A program made the position numbers and the translations under genes. From positions 1-64,000 of the forward strand of contig NZ_MLHQ01000001.1 in NCBI RefSeq assembly GCF_001999305.1: 64,000 bases of DNA. Reading direction: 5' to 3'. Numbering within the stretch: the stretch's first letter is position 1; each line of letters begins with the position of its first letter. Of the stretch, positions 29,492 through 37,873 are shown one piece after another. This DNA comes from Rodentibacter myodis. Lineage in GTDB: Bacteria > Pseudomonadota > Gammaproteobacteria > Enterobacterales > Pasteurellaceae. The notes beneath the pieces were generated by a model, which ran no database searches, was not told the DNA's origin, and saw only the letters and a list, made by a program, of their open reading frames with translations.

Positions 29492-30246
29492 AAATCTGCC
29501 TGATTTCCGAATCTTCACAAAAAACGTGGACAGATTTGAGCGCACTTTGTGAACCCCTTGGCATTGTGCATTGTGCGGAAAGCCCCCTTGCCTTAGTGCA
29601 AACGGACGATCGTTTAGAATTGCGTAAACTTGATGAACCCAAACTAGGGGCGGTGTATGTGGATTTTGTCGGTGGCGCAATGGCTCATCGCCGTAAATTT
29701 GGTGGTGGTCGGGGGGAGGCGATCGCCAAGGCGGTAGGCGTAAAAGGCAACGAACTGCCCCGCGTGATTGATGCAACCGCAGGATTGGGGCGTGATGCCT
29801 TTGTGCTGGCAAGCATTGGTTGTCGGGTTTGTTTGGTGGAACGTCATCCCGTTGTTCGCCTGTTATTACAGGACGGTTTACATCGTGCCTATTTGGATGA
29901 AGAAATTGGTGCAATGTTGCAACAAAATTTGCGTTTACTCGCGGTAAATCATATTAATGAATTGAACCCTAAAACAGACTTTGCGGATGTGGTGTATCTT
30001 GATCCGATGTATCCCCATAAGCAAAAATCCGCCTTAGTGAAAAAGGAAATGCGGGTATTTCAACATTTGGTTGGGGCGGATTTGGATGCCGATGAATTGC
30101 TTGCTCCCGCCTTGCAACTGGCAGCTAAACGAGTGGTGGTAAAACGCCCCGACTATGCGGAATTTCTTTGCCAAAAACAACCGCACTTTAGTCGGGAAAC
30201 CAAAAATCATCGCTTTGATATTTATCGGGGAGAAGCCGAATGTTAA
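29473..30246 (+). CDS. rsmJ: 16S rRNA (guanine1516-N2)-methyltransferase RsmJ
   Basis: 257 residues. Methylates G1516 of 16S rRNA. SAM motif [19 protein letters not shown] and the catalytic [18 protein letters not shown] region are typical. It overlaps trmA at its start and rseC at its end, so trmA-rsmJ-rseC look translationally coupled. A USS complement is near the end. Confidence 0.92.
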   Translation: MADSQVKICLISESSQKTWTDLSALCEPLGIVHCAESPLALVQTDDRLELRKLDEPKLGAVYVDFVGGAMAHRRKFGGGRGEAIAKAVGVKGNELPRVIDATAGLGRDAFVLASIGCRVCLVERHPVVRLLLQDGLHRAYLDEEIGAMLQQNLRLLAVNHINELNPKTDFADVVYLDPMYPHKQKSALVKKEMRVFQHLVGADLDADELLAPALQLAAKRVVVKRPDYAEFLCQKQPHFSRETKNHRFDIYRGEAEC

Positions 30247-30674
30247 AAGAAAGTGCGGTCGTTATCGGTTATGAAAACGGTATTGCAAAAGTAAAATGCC
30301 AATCGCAAAGTGCTTGCGGGCAATGCGCGGCAAAAAATAGCTGTGGGACTTCCTCTCTGTCAGAACTCAACGGCAAACGGGGAGAACATATTTTCAAGGT
30401 GGAAAGCCTAATGCCGTTGCGTGAAGGTCAAATCGTTGAAATTGGTTTAAAAGAAAAATCAATGCTCCTTTCCGCTTTATTGATGTATATTGTGCCGTTA
30501 ATGACACTCCTGATCTCAACATTGATTTCCGATTATATCAGTCAAAATGAAATCATTCGGGCAACCTTAATTTTTTTGTTAACGCTCTTTTCTTTCTTTT
30601 TCGTAAAAAACTATACACAAAAATTAGACCAACAAACCGAATTTCAACCGGTGTTATTGCGAGTGTTATCCTAA
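30240..30674 (+). CDS. rseC: RseC/MucC family membrane protein
   Basis: 144 residues. Cytoplasmic N-terminal cysteine cluster (Cys20, 26, 29, 35 in [20 protein letters not shown]) followed by two membrane helices (about 78-100 and 106-122). RseC takes part in SoxR reduction and sigma-E control in E. coli, but here it is not with rseA/rpoE, so its role could be electron transfer linked. It overlaps rsmJ by 7 bp. A USS at its 5' end encodes Glu-Ser-Ala-Val. The frame after its stop stays open for another 54 codons (see next feature). Confidence 0.85.
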   Translation: MLKESAVVIGYENGIAKVKCQSQSACGQCAAKNSCGTSSLSELNGKRGEHIFKVESLMPLREGQIVEIGLKEKSMLLSALLMYIVPLMTLLISTLISDYISQNEIIRATLIFLLTLFSFFFVKNYTQKLDQQTEFQPVLLRVLS

Positions 30675-30686
30675 ACTCTAGGCTAT

Positions 30687-30839
30687 GTGGCAAAAGTTGC
30701 TATTCCGGGAATGCCTGTGATACTCTACGGCGAGCAATTTCCTTCTTTTAAAGTCTTAAATATTGGTGCTTTACTTGTTATTGTTTATGTCTTTTTAGCT
30801 ATGGGGCGTATCTTTCGTCAACTATCGGAGAAAAAATAA
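30687..30839 (+). CDS. Small open frame with one membrane helix, possibly a gene remnant
   Basis: About 50 codons from a GTG at 30687, in the same frame as rseC and just after its stop. The translation has a helix-like stretch VLNIGALLVIVYVFLAMG and ends RQLSEKK. No clear ribosome site precedes it, and no ATG start fits well except at 30711. I do not recognise it; it could be a C-terminal leftover of a larger membrane protein or a small gene. Its last codons hold the GGAG ribosome site of the next micro-gene. Confidence 0.3.
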   Translation: MAKVAIPGMPVILYGEQFPSFKVLNIGALLVIVYVFLAMGRIFRQLSEKK

Positions 30840-30840
30840 T

Positions 30841-30927
30841 ATGTGGCTTACAATTGGTCTTGGCATTGTAGCTGTTCTTTCCATTGCCGCTTTTATTTTT
30901 GCCAACTATGCGGCAAAAAATTCTTAA
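30841..30927 (+). CDS. 28-residue single-helix membrane micro-protein, copy 1
   Basis: MWLTIGLGIVAVLSIAAFIF followed by ANYAAKNS. One membrane helix spans almost the whole protein. A good ribosome site (CGGAGAAAAAATAAT) precedes the ATG. A second gene with nearly the same protein follows 47 bp later, which strongly suggests both are real. It resembles small single-helix oxidase subunits such as CydX only in size and MW start; I cannot assign a family. Confidence 0.6.
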   Translation: MWLTIGLGIVAVLSIAAFIFANYAAKNS

Positions 30928-30974
30928 TTTAGTAATGGTGCGTATTTTTAGTTAGTTAGCTGAGGATAAATAAT

Positions 30975-31061
30975 ATGTGGTTTACGATTGGTCTTGGTTT
31001 GATTGCGGCAATTGGCATTGCTGGTCTTATTTTTGCAAATTATGCAGCAAAAAATTCTTAA
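30975..31061 (+). CDS. 28-residue single-helix membrane micro-protein, copy 2
   Basis: MWFTIGLGLIAAIGIAGLIF followed by ANYAAKNS: same length as copy 1 and identical at both ends, with mostly conservative changes in the middle. It has its own TGAGGATAAATAAT ribosome site and is followed by a terminator. The tandem pair has kept its protein sequence while the DNA between has drifted, as expected for translated genes. Confidence 0.65.
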   Translation: MWFTIGLGLIAAIGIAGLIFANYAAKNS

Positions 31062-31074
31062 TAAATTAAACATA

Positions 31075-31097
31075 GCCCCCGAGTTTTCGGGGGTTTT
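31075..31097 (+). terminator. Rho-independent terminator after the micro-protein genes
   Basis: CCCCCGA (31076-31082) and TCGGGGG (31087-31093) form a 7-bp GC-rich stem with a 4-nt loop, followed by TTTTA. A single USS lies just after, at 31114. Confidence 0.85.
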
Positions 31098-31141
31098 ACT
31101 TTTTCAAACATAAAAAGTGCGGTCAATTTAAGGTGATTTTT

Positions 31142-31666
31142 ATGAACACGCCAGTTCCTTTACTTGGCATTACCGGTTATAGCGGTAGCGGCAAAACAAC
31201 ACTGCTGGAAAAATTGCTTCCTGAGCTTATTTCACGCGGGATTCGGATTTCGGTGATCAAACATAGCCATCATAATACGCAGGTGGATAAAGCAGGTAAA
31301 GATAGCTGGCGGATGAAAGAAGCCGGTTCGGCACAAGTGATTTTAGCCTGCGATGATCGCTGGGCGATGATGACTGAAACCCTTGAGCCTACCTCACTGA
31401 ATTATTTGGCGCAGCAGTTTGATCCTCAATTAACGGATTTGGTGTTGGTGGAGGGATTTAAACAGGAACCGATCCCTAAAATTCTTTTACATCGTCAAGA
31501 AATGCCAAAGCCATTGCCGGAAATTGATGAAAATGTCTTGGCAATCGCAACCAATTATTCCCTTGAAACCGACCGCACTTTGTTGGATATTAATCATATT
31601 CCGCAAATTGCCGATTTTATTGAACAATTTTTATTGAAATGGCACAACACAATCAAAACAAAATGA
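31142..31666 (+). CDS. mobB: Molybdopterin-guanine dinucleotide biosynthesis adaptor MobB
   Basis: 174 residues from the ATG at 31142, which has AAGGTG upstream. A GTP-binding protein that assists MobA. P-loop GYSGSGKTTLLEKLL, then VIKHSHHNTQVDKAGKDSWR and LVLVEGFKQEPIPKI. It ends in ATGA, shared with the start of the following transporter. It is distant from mobA (26.3 kb), though both remain in the same neighbourhood. Confidence 0.9.
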   Translation: MNTPVPLLGITGYSGSGKTTLLEKLLPELISRGIRISVIKHSHHNTQVDKAGKDSWRMKEAGSAQVILACDDRWAMMTETLEPTSLNYLAQQFDPQLTDLVLVEGFKQEPIPKILLHRQEMPKPLPEIDENVLAIATNYSLETDRTLLDINHIPQIADFIEQFLLKWHNTIKTK

Positions 31667-33054
31667 CCGAAAACCGAAATTATCAAGGTTTGGCTTGGGT
31701 TGCCGCAATGGCATTTTTTATGCAAGGGCTTGATTCAACGATTTTAAATACCGCCTTACCGGCAATTTCCGTAGATTTACACAAGCCGGCGTTTGAAATG
31801 GAAATGGCGATTATTGCTTATTCTTTAGCCGTGGCGTTATTTATTCCGCTTACGGCGTGGGCGGCGGCAAAATTTGGCACATTAACGGTTTTTCGTACTT
31901 CGGTGTTTACTTTTGTATTAGGCTCGGTTGCTTGTGCTGTTTCACCTAATTTAGAAAGTTTAATTCTGGCTCGTATTTTACAAGGAATCGGCGGTGCATT
32001 TATGATGCCGGTGGCACGCCTTGCCATTATTCAATCTGTCCCTAAAAATCAATTGCTCAATGCTTGGAATTTAATGGCAACAGCAGGCTTAATCGGCCCG
32101 ATTCTTGGGCCAATTCTTGGCGGTTGGTTAGTGATACACACCAGTTGGCATTGGATTTTTTTAATTAATATTCCCATTGGAATGTTAGGCATTTGGGCAG
32201 CAGGTATTGTGATGAACAATATCAAAGGCAAAGCGGAAAAACTTGATTGGATCGGTTTTTTACTTTTTGCCCTTGGTTTGGTCGGAGTCACGCTTGGGCT
32301 TGATTTACTCAGTGAAAATCAACCTAATGCACCGCTCACCTATGGTTCAATCGCGACCGGTATCGCCTTGTTAATCGTATATTGCTTCTATGCCAAAGGG
32401 AATAAACGTGCGATTTTACCCCTTTCCTTATTCCACACGCGAACCTTTCGTTTAGGGATGATTGCTAACTTATTTATTCGTTTATCCAGCTCCGGCATTC
32501 CATTTTTATTGCCGTTGATGTTTCAGCTTTCCTTTGGCTTTAGTGCGGAAATGTCCGGTTGGTTATTAGCACCCATCGCATTTATGTCGCTTATTTTCAA
32601 AACCTTTATTGGGAAAATCCTGAATAAATTCGGCTATAAACAAACCTTGATTTTTTCTTCATTATTAATGGTGGGGGCGATTATTTCGATGGCGTGGTTA
32701 AATCGGCAAACCGCTATCGCTTGGATTGTGTGTAATTTGATGTGGTATGGTGCTTGTATGTCGATGATTTTTACCGCCGTGAATACGCTCACGGTGGGCG
32801 ATCTGTCCCAACAGCAAGCCGGAGCGGGTGCAACCGTATTAAGCATTATCCAACAAGTGGGAATTGGCTTTGGGATTGCGGTGTCTTCCATTATTTTGAA
32901 TTTATATCGTCAATATTTAGGCAATGATGAAGCCTTGTTACAGCAGGCATTTAGTTATACCTTTTTAACTTCATCATTGTTTGCGATAGCGTTGATTTGG
33001 TCACTTTTCTATTTACACCAAACCGATGGTGATCATTTGCGGAAAAAATCTTAG
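31663..33054 (+). CDS. MFS multidrug-type efflux transporter, DHA2 family (MdtD/EmrB-like)
   Basis: 463 residues from the ATG at 31663, chosen because it overlaps the mobB stop as ATGA; another in-frame ATG at 31639 would add eight residues. About 14 hydrophobic segments. Family marks: AFFMQGLDSTILNTALPAIS (motif D1), LARILQGIGGAFMMPVARLA and ATAGLIGPILGPILGGWL (motif C). A proton-driven drug or metabolite exporter; the substrate cannot be told. Its position between mobB and hbpA matches Haemophilus gene order as I remember it. Confidence 0.82.
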   Translation: MTENRNYQGLAWVAAMAFFMQGLDSTILNTALPAISVDLHKPAFEMEMAIIAYSLAVALFIPLTAWAAAKFGTLTVFRTSVFTFVLGSVACAVSPNLESLILARILQGIGGAFMMPVARLAIIQSVPKNQLLNAWNLMATAGLIGPILGPILGGWLVIHTSWHWIFLINIPIGMLGIWAAGIVMNNIKGKAEKLDWIGFLLFALGLVGVTLGLDLLSENQPNAPLTYGSIATGIALLIVYCFYAKGNKRAILPLSLFHTRTFRLGMIANLFIRLSSSGIPFLLPLMFQLSFGFSAEMSGWLLAPIAFMSLIFKTFIGKILNKFGYKQTLIFSSLLMVGAIISMAWLNRQTAIAWIVCNLMWYGACMSMIFTAVNTLTVGDLSQQQAGAGATVLSIIQQVGIGFGIAVSSIILNLYRQYLGNDEALLQQAFSYTFLTSSLFAIALIWSLFYLHQTDGDHLRKKS

Positions 33055-33061
33055 ATCAATT

Positions 33062-33070
33062 TGTTATAAT
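33062..33070 (+). promoter_or_regulatory. Extended -10 promoter for hbpA
   Basis: TGTTATAAT matches the extended -10 (TGnTATAAT). No good -35 lies upstream, as is common for extended -10 promoters. It gives a leader of about 95 nt before hbpA, which has AAGGAG at its start. Confidence 0.5.
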
Positions 33071-33172
33071 CAAGACGATTTTTTTATTTTAGGAAAAACG
33101 GATTTGCTTATATCTTAGAAAGCATTTCTAACTTAATGGGTTAAGCCTATTTTTACGTAATAAGGAGCAAAA

Positions 33173-34813
33173 ATGAAATTAAAAACCACCCTAACCCTTG
33201 CGGCAGCAACATTATTTTTAGCCGCCTGCGATCAATCCGCTTCCGGCGATAAAAATACCCAAGCGGCAGGTTCATCCTCATCAAATAAAACCTTCGTTTA
33301 CTGCACGGCAAAAGCCCCTTTAGGTTTTAGCCCTGCCCTTGTGATGGAAGGCACCTCTTATAATGCCAGCTCTCAACAGGTGTATAACCGTTTGGTTGAA
33401 TTTAAAAAAGGCTCTACCGATATTGAGCCTGCGTTGGCAGAAAGCTGGGATATTAGCGATGATGGCTTAACTTATACTTTCCATTTGCGTAAAGGCGTAA
33501 AATTCCATACCACCAAAGAATTTACCCCAAGCCGTGATTTTAATGCGGATGATGTTTTATTCTCATTCCAACGTCAGTTAGATCCGAATCATCCTTATCA
33601 CAATGTTTCAAAAGGAACCTATCCGTATTTCAAAGCGATGAAATTCCCTGATTTATTAAAATCGGTGGAAAAAGTGGATGACAACACCGTCCGCATTACC
33701 TTAAACCGCAAAGACGCAACATTTTTAGCAAGCCTTGGTATGGACTTTATTTCTATCTATTCTGCCGAATATGCCGATGCAATGTTAAAAGCCGGCAAAC
33801 CGGAAACCATTGATAATCGTCCGGTGGGAACAGGGCCTTTCATTTTTGTGGATTACAAAACCGACCAAGCCGCTCAATATGTGGCGAATGAAAATTACTG
33901 GAAAGGTCGCACACCGCTTGATCGTTTAGTCATCAGCATTGTGCCGGATGCCACCACCCGTTATGCCAAATTACAAGCAGGCACCTGTGATTTAATCCTG
34001 TTCCCGAATGTGGCGGATCTTGCCAAAATGAAAACTGATCCGAAGGTACAACTCTTAGAACAAAAAGGCTTGAATGTGGCATACATCGCCTTTAACACGG
34101 AAAAAGCCCCATTTGATAATGTGAAAGTTCGCCAAGCATTGAACTATGCAGTAGATAAAAAAGCGATTATTGAGGCGGTTTACCAAGGAGCAGGCACACC
34201 GGCGAAAAACCCATTGCCACCAACAATTTGGAGCTATAACGATGAAATTCAAGAATATCCGTATGATCCTGAAAAAGCGAAACAGCTTTTAGCGGAAGCC
34301 GGTTATCCGAACGGTTTTGAAACGGATTTCTGGATTCAACCGGTTGTACGTGCTTCCAATCCAAATCCAAAACGTATGGCTGAACTTGTGATGGCTGATT
34401 GGGCGAAAGTGGGCGTAAAAGCCAATCCGGTTACCTATGAATGGGCGGATTATCAAAAACGGGCTAAAGCAGGGGAATTAACTGCAGGGATTTTCGGCTG
34501 GTCGGGCGATAACGGTGATCCGGATAACTTCCTCTCTCCATTGTTAGCAAGTGCCAATGCCGGCAATTCTAATTTTGCCCGCTTCAAAAATCCACAATTT
34601 GATGCGTTATTAGAAAAAGCCTTGGGATTAACCAACAAAGAAGAACGTGCGGCACTTTATAAACAAGCTCAAGTGATTGCACACGATCAAGCACCGTGGA
34701 TTCCGGTTGCCCATTCTGTTGGTTTTGCACCACTTAGCCCACGCGTGAAAGGTTATGTTCAAAGCCCATTCGGTTATGATGCCTTTTATGGCGTGAGTGT
34801 TGATGAAAAATAA
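33173..34813 (+). CDS. hbpA: Heme/glutathione-binding periplasmic lipoprotein HbpA (SBP family 5)
   Basis: 546 residues. Signal MKLKTTLTLAAATLFLAAC with lipidated Cys19, then a family-5 peptide-binding fold (FVYCTAKAPLGFSPALVMEG; NRPVGTGPFIFVDY; VRQALNYAVDKKAIIEAVY). The Haemophilus counterpart was first described as a heme-binding lipoprotein and later shown to bind glutathione and feed the Dpp permease. No dppBCDF genes follow here; a terminator ends the unit, so it works with a permease encoded elsewhere. It could be called DppA-like, but the lipoprotein form and the pdxH neighbourhood favour HbpA. Confidence 0.88.
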   Translation: MKLKTTLTLAAATLFLAACDQSASGDKNTQAAGSSSSNKTFVYCTAKAPLGFSPALVMEGTSYNASSQQVYNRLVEFKKGSTDIEPALAESWDISDDGLTYTFHLRKGVKFHTTKEFTPSRDFNADDVLFSFQRQLDPNHPYHNVSKGTYPYFKAMKFPDLLKSVEKVDDNTVRITLNRKDATFLASLGMDFISIYSAEYADAMLKAGKPETIDNRPVGTGPFIFVDYKTDQAAQYVANENYWKGRTPLDRLVISIVPDATTRYAKLQAGTCDLILFPNVADLAKMKTDPKVQLLEQKGLNVAYIAFNTEKAPFDNVKVRQALNYAVDKKAIIEAVYQGAGTPAKNPLPPTIWSYNDEIQEYPYDPEKAKQLLAEAGYPNGFETDFWIQPVVRASNPNPKRMAELVMADWAKVGVKANPVTYEWADYQKRAKAGELTAGIFGWSGDNGDPDNFLSPLLASANAGNSNFARFKNPQFDALLEKALGLTNKEERAALYKQAQVIAHDQAPWIPVAHSVGFAPLSPRVKGYVQSPFGYDAFYGVSVDEK

Positions 34814-34825
34814 TTAATGCGATTC

Positions 34826-34857
34826 AAGCCCTTGTTTATCAAGGGCTTTTATTTTTT
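34826..34857 (+). terminator. Rho-independent terminator after hbpA
   Basis: AAGCCCTTG and CAAGGGCTT form a 9-bp stem with a 5-nt loop, followed by TTATTTTTT. Confidence 0.85.
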
Positions 34858-34870
34858 AAAGGAAGGCAAA

Positions 34871-35503
34871 ATGGATTTACATAATATTCGGGAAGAATAT
34901 CGTAAGCGGGTACTCTCACAGCAAGACTGTCACGAAAATCCCCTTTCACAATTTGAACAATGGATGCAGGAAGCCATTACCGCTCAAGTAAATGAACCGA
35001 CAGCAATGAATATCGCCACTGTCGATGAAAACGGCAGACCAAGTAGTCGAATGGTGCTATTAAAGGAAGTGAATGAACAGGGTTTTGTATTTTTCACCAA
35101 TTACCACAGCCACAAAGGGCGCGCCATTAAGAACAATTCCTATGTTGCCCTCACCTTCTTTTGGGCAGAATTGGAACGTCAAGTGCGAATTGAGGGCAAA
35201 GCCGTAAAAATTCCGGCGGAGCAATCCGATGCCTATTTTGCCTCTCGTCCTTATACCAGCCGTATTGGTGCTTGGGCGAGTGAACAAAGTGCGGTCATTT
35301 CCGGCTATAAATCTTTATTGGCGAAAGCGGCAATGATCGCAGCCAAACATCCAATCAACGTGCCACGTCCCGAACATTGGGGAGGCTATGTGGTGATACC
35401 AGATTGCGTGGAATTTTGGCAAGGTCGCCCAAGTCGTTTACACGATCGTATTCGTTATCGAGTTGAAAATAATAAGTGGATTCGTGAACGTCTTTCCCCT
35501 TAG
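34871..35503 (+). CDS. pdxH: Pyridoxine/pyridoxamine 5'-phosphate oxidase
   Basis: 210 residues from the ATG at 34871, which has GGAAGG just before it; a longer in-frame start at 34817 overlaps the terminator and is rejected. FMN enzyme making pyridoxal phosphate. Start [22 protein letters not shown]-binding [12 protein letters not shown] and YHSHKGRAI, and the C-terminal [16 protein letters not shown] signature are intact. One USS inside near 35286. Confidence 0.93.
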   Translation: MDLHNIREEYRKRVLSQQDCHENPLSQFEQWMQEAITAQVNEPTAMNIATVDENGRPSSRMVLLKEVNEQGFVFFTNYHSHKGRAIKNNSYVALTFFWAELERQVRIEGKAVKIPAEQSDAYFASRPYTSRIGAWASEQSAVISGYKSLLAKAAMIAAKHPINVPRPEHWGGYVVIPDCVEFWQGRPSRLHDRIRYRVENNKWIRERLSP

Positions 35504-35618
35504 TTAAAACAAAGGAAAAACTGACCGCACTTTCGTTGAAATGATCTCCCCATAAAACAAGGAAAATTGATAAGCCTTCCCGATATTATGCCGTTGTTCG
35601 CTTATTCCCCAGAAAAAA

Positions 35619-35634
35619 TGTGGTTTAGATCACA
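35619..35634 (+). promoter_or_regulatory. Candidate CRP binding site for nupC-deoD
   Basis: TGTGG-TTTAGA-TCACA matches TGTGA-N6-TCACA with one change, about 120 bp before nupC. Nucleoside uptake genes are classic CRP targets. A -10-like TAGAAT lies downstream at about 35705. Confidence 0.6.
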
Positions 35635-35751
35635 TATTGATAATTTATTCGACCGTTGTATTACTTTTTTAAGAAAAAGTTCACACAATTTCATAAAAAA
35701 CCAGTAGAATGACGCCGATTTTTATCTTTAACGATGTTGAGGTGTAATGAT

Positions 35752-36999
35752 ATGGGTGTTTTAATGAGCATTTTGGGTATGGCAGTGCTGATTGCCATTG
35801 CATTTTTACTGTCAAATAATCGCCGTGCGATTAACTGGCGAACCGTATTAGGGGCGTTTGCAATCCAAATTGGATTTGCCGCCCTTATTTTATATGTACC
35901 GACAGGACAAAAAGCATTAGGCGCAACGGCTGATGCGGTGGCAAATGTCATCGCTTACGGGAACGAGGGGATTAATTTCGTCTTCGGTGGACTTGCCGAT
36001 CCGAGCAATGCCGGTTTTATTTTTGCGGTAAAAGTCCTTCCTATCATCGTTTTCTTCTCTGGTTTGATTTCAGTGCTTTACTATTTAGGCATTATGCAAG
36101 TGGTGATTAGAATCATTGGTGGCGCATTGCAAAAAGTATTAGGCACATCAAAAGCCGAATCGATGTCTGCGGCGGCAAATATTTTCGTGGGACAAACAGA
36201 AGCCCCCTTGGTGGTAAAACCTTACGTGAGCCGTATGACGGAATCCGAACTTTTCGCCATTATGGTGGGCGGTACGGCATCGATTGCAGGCTCTGTAATG
36301 GCAGGCTATGCCGGAATGGGTGTGCCATTGACTTACTTAATTGCCGCCTCATTTATGGCGGCACCGGCAGGCTTATTATTTGCCAAAATTCTTTATCCTC
36401 AAACACAACAATTCATTGATAGCCAACCTGAAGCCGATGATGCCGAAAAACCTTCTAATGTATTAGAAGCGATGGCAACCGGTGCAAGTTCCGGTATGCA
36501 ATTGGCATTAAACGTGGGCGCAATGCTTATTGCCTTTGTGGCATTAATCGCATTAATTAACGGTATTTTAGGCGGTATCGGTGGTTGGTTTGATTATAGT
36601 GATTTAACCTTGCAATCTATCTTTGGTTGGGTTTTCAAACCGCTTGCTTATTTAATCGGTGTTTCTTGGGAAGAATCTGGTATTGCAGGTCAAATGATTG
36701 GGATGAAATTGGCGGTAAACGAGTTTGTTGGTTATCTTGAATTTGCTAAATATCTGCAACCGGATTCCGCTGTTGTGTTAACCGAAAAAACCAAAGCGAT
36801 TATTACCTTCGCACTTTGCGGTTTCGCCAATTTCAGCTCTATCGCTATCTTAATTGGCGGTTTAGGCGGTATGGCACCAAATCGCCGCAGCGATATTGCC
36901 CGTTTAGGTTTGCGAGCCATAGTGGCAGGCACACTTGCCAATTTGATGAGTGCAACGATTGCCGGTCTTTTCATTGGATTAAGTGGCGCAGTGCTTTAA
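35752..36999 (+). CDS. nupC: Concentrative nucleoside transporter NupC
   Basis: 415 residues from the ATG at 35752, with GAGGTG at 7 nt; earlier TTG and later ATG starts fit less well. CNT-family nucleoside symporter with about 9-10 membrane segments; family blocks include [39 protein letters not shown] and [20 protein letters not shown]. Followed by deoD, so uptake and cleavage of nucleosides are encoded together. A USS lies just after its stop. Confidence 0.92.
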   Translation: MGVLMSILGMAVLIAIAFLLSNNRRAINWRTVLGAFAIQIGFAALILYVPTGQKALGATADAVANVIAYGNEGINFVFGGLADPSNAGFIFAVKVLPIIVFFSGLISVLYYLGIMQVVIRIIGGALQKVLGTSKAESMSAAANIFVGQTEAPLVVKPYVSRMTESELFAIMVGGTASIAGSVMAGYAGMGVPLTYLIAASFMAAPAGLLFAKILYPQTQQFIDSQPEADDAEKPSNVLEAMATGASSGMQLALNVGAMLIAFVALIALINGILGGIGGWFDYSDLTLQSIFGWVFKPLAYLIGVSWEESGIAGQMIGMKLAVNEFVGYLEFAKYLQPDSAVVLTEKTKAIITFALCGFANFSSIAILIGGLGGMAPNRRSDIARLGLRAIVAGTLANLMSATIAGLFIGLSGAVL

Positions 37000-37027
37000 A
37001 AGTGCGGTCAATTTCCAAGCTATTTTT

Positions 37028-37049
37028 GCACCACGGTTACACGTGGTGC
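37028..37049 (+). terminator. Stem-loop between nupC and deoD
   Basis: GCACCACG and CGTGGTGC form an 8-bp stem with a 6-nt loop, followed by GTTTATTTT. It may attenuate transcription into deoD or stabilise the processed mRNA. Confidence 0.55.
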
Positions 37050-37083
37050 GTTTATTTTAAATCAATCAAAAGAGGTAAATATA

Positions 37084-37803
37084 ATGACTCCACATATTAA
37101 CGCGCCTGAAGGTGCATTTGCCGATACCGTATTAATGCCGGGTGATCCGCTTCGCGCAAAATATATCGCCGAAACCTTCTTGGAAGATGTGAAAGAAGTG
37201 ACTAATGTACGTAATATGCTTGGTTTCACCGGTACTTACAAAGGACGTAAAATCTCAGTAATGGGACACGGAATGGGGATTCCGTCTTGCTCAATTTATA
37301 CCAAAGAATTAATCACTGAATATGGCGTGAAAAAAATTATCCGCGTGGGTTCTTGCGGTGCGGTGAGAATGGACGTAAAACTGCGTGATGTGGTGATCGG
37401 CTTAGGTGCTTGTACCGATTCCAAAGTAAACCGCATTCGTTTTAAAGACAACGATTTTGCCGCAATCGCTGATTTTGGATTAACCGGTGCAGCGGTTGAA
37501 GCGGCAAAACAAAAAGGTATCAACGTAAAAGTGGGTAACCTTTTCTCTGCCGATTTATTCTACACTCCGGATGTAGAAATGTTTGATGTAATGGAAAAAT
37601 ACGGCATTCTTGGCGTGGAAATGGAAGCCGCCGGTATTTATGGCGTTGCCGCTGAATTTGGCGCACGTGCCTTGACGATCTGTACCGTTTCCGACCATAT
37701 TCGCACCCACGAACAAACCAGTCCGGAAGAACGTCAATTAACCTTTAATGAAATGATTGAAATTGCCTTAGAAAGCGTATTAATTGATGATAAAAATGCG
37801 TAA
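37084..37803 (+). CDS. deoD: Purine nucleoside phosphorylase DeoD
   Basis: 239 residues, normal length. Splits purine nucleosides with phosphate. Start [20 protein letters not shown], phosphate-binding RVGSCGAVR, and the base/ribose site [16 protein letters not shown] followed by TVSDH with the catalytic aspartate. AGAGGTAA precedes the ATG. Confidence 0.96.
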   Translation: MTPHINAPEGAFADTVLMPGDPLRAKYIAETFLEDVKEVTNVRNMLGFTGTYKGRKISVMGHGMGIPSCSIYTKELITEYGVKKIIRVGSCGAVRMDVKLRDVVIGLGACTDSKVNRIRFKDNDFAAIADFGLTGAAVEAAKQKGINVKVGNLFSADLFYTPDVEMFDVMEKYGILGVEMEAAGIYGVAAEFGARALTICTVSDHIRTHEQTSPEERQLTFNEMIEIALESVLIDDKNA

Positions 37804-37824
37804 TCGCAATATTCGGCTATAAAA

Positions 37825-37854
37825 AAGTGCGGTTAAATTTAACCGCACTTTCTT
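37825..37854. terminator. Perfect 26-bp palindromic uptake-signal pair, bidirectional terminator
   Basis: AAGTGCGGTTAAA immediately followed by its exact complement (37825-37850), then TCTTCTTT. It lies between convergent deoD and clpB. Confidence 0.75.
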
Positions 37855-37873
37855 CTTTAAATGTTAAGCCAAT

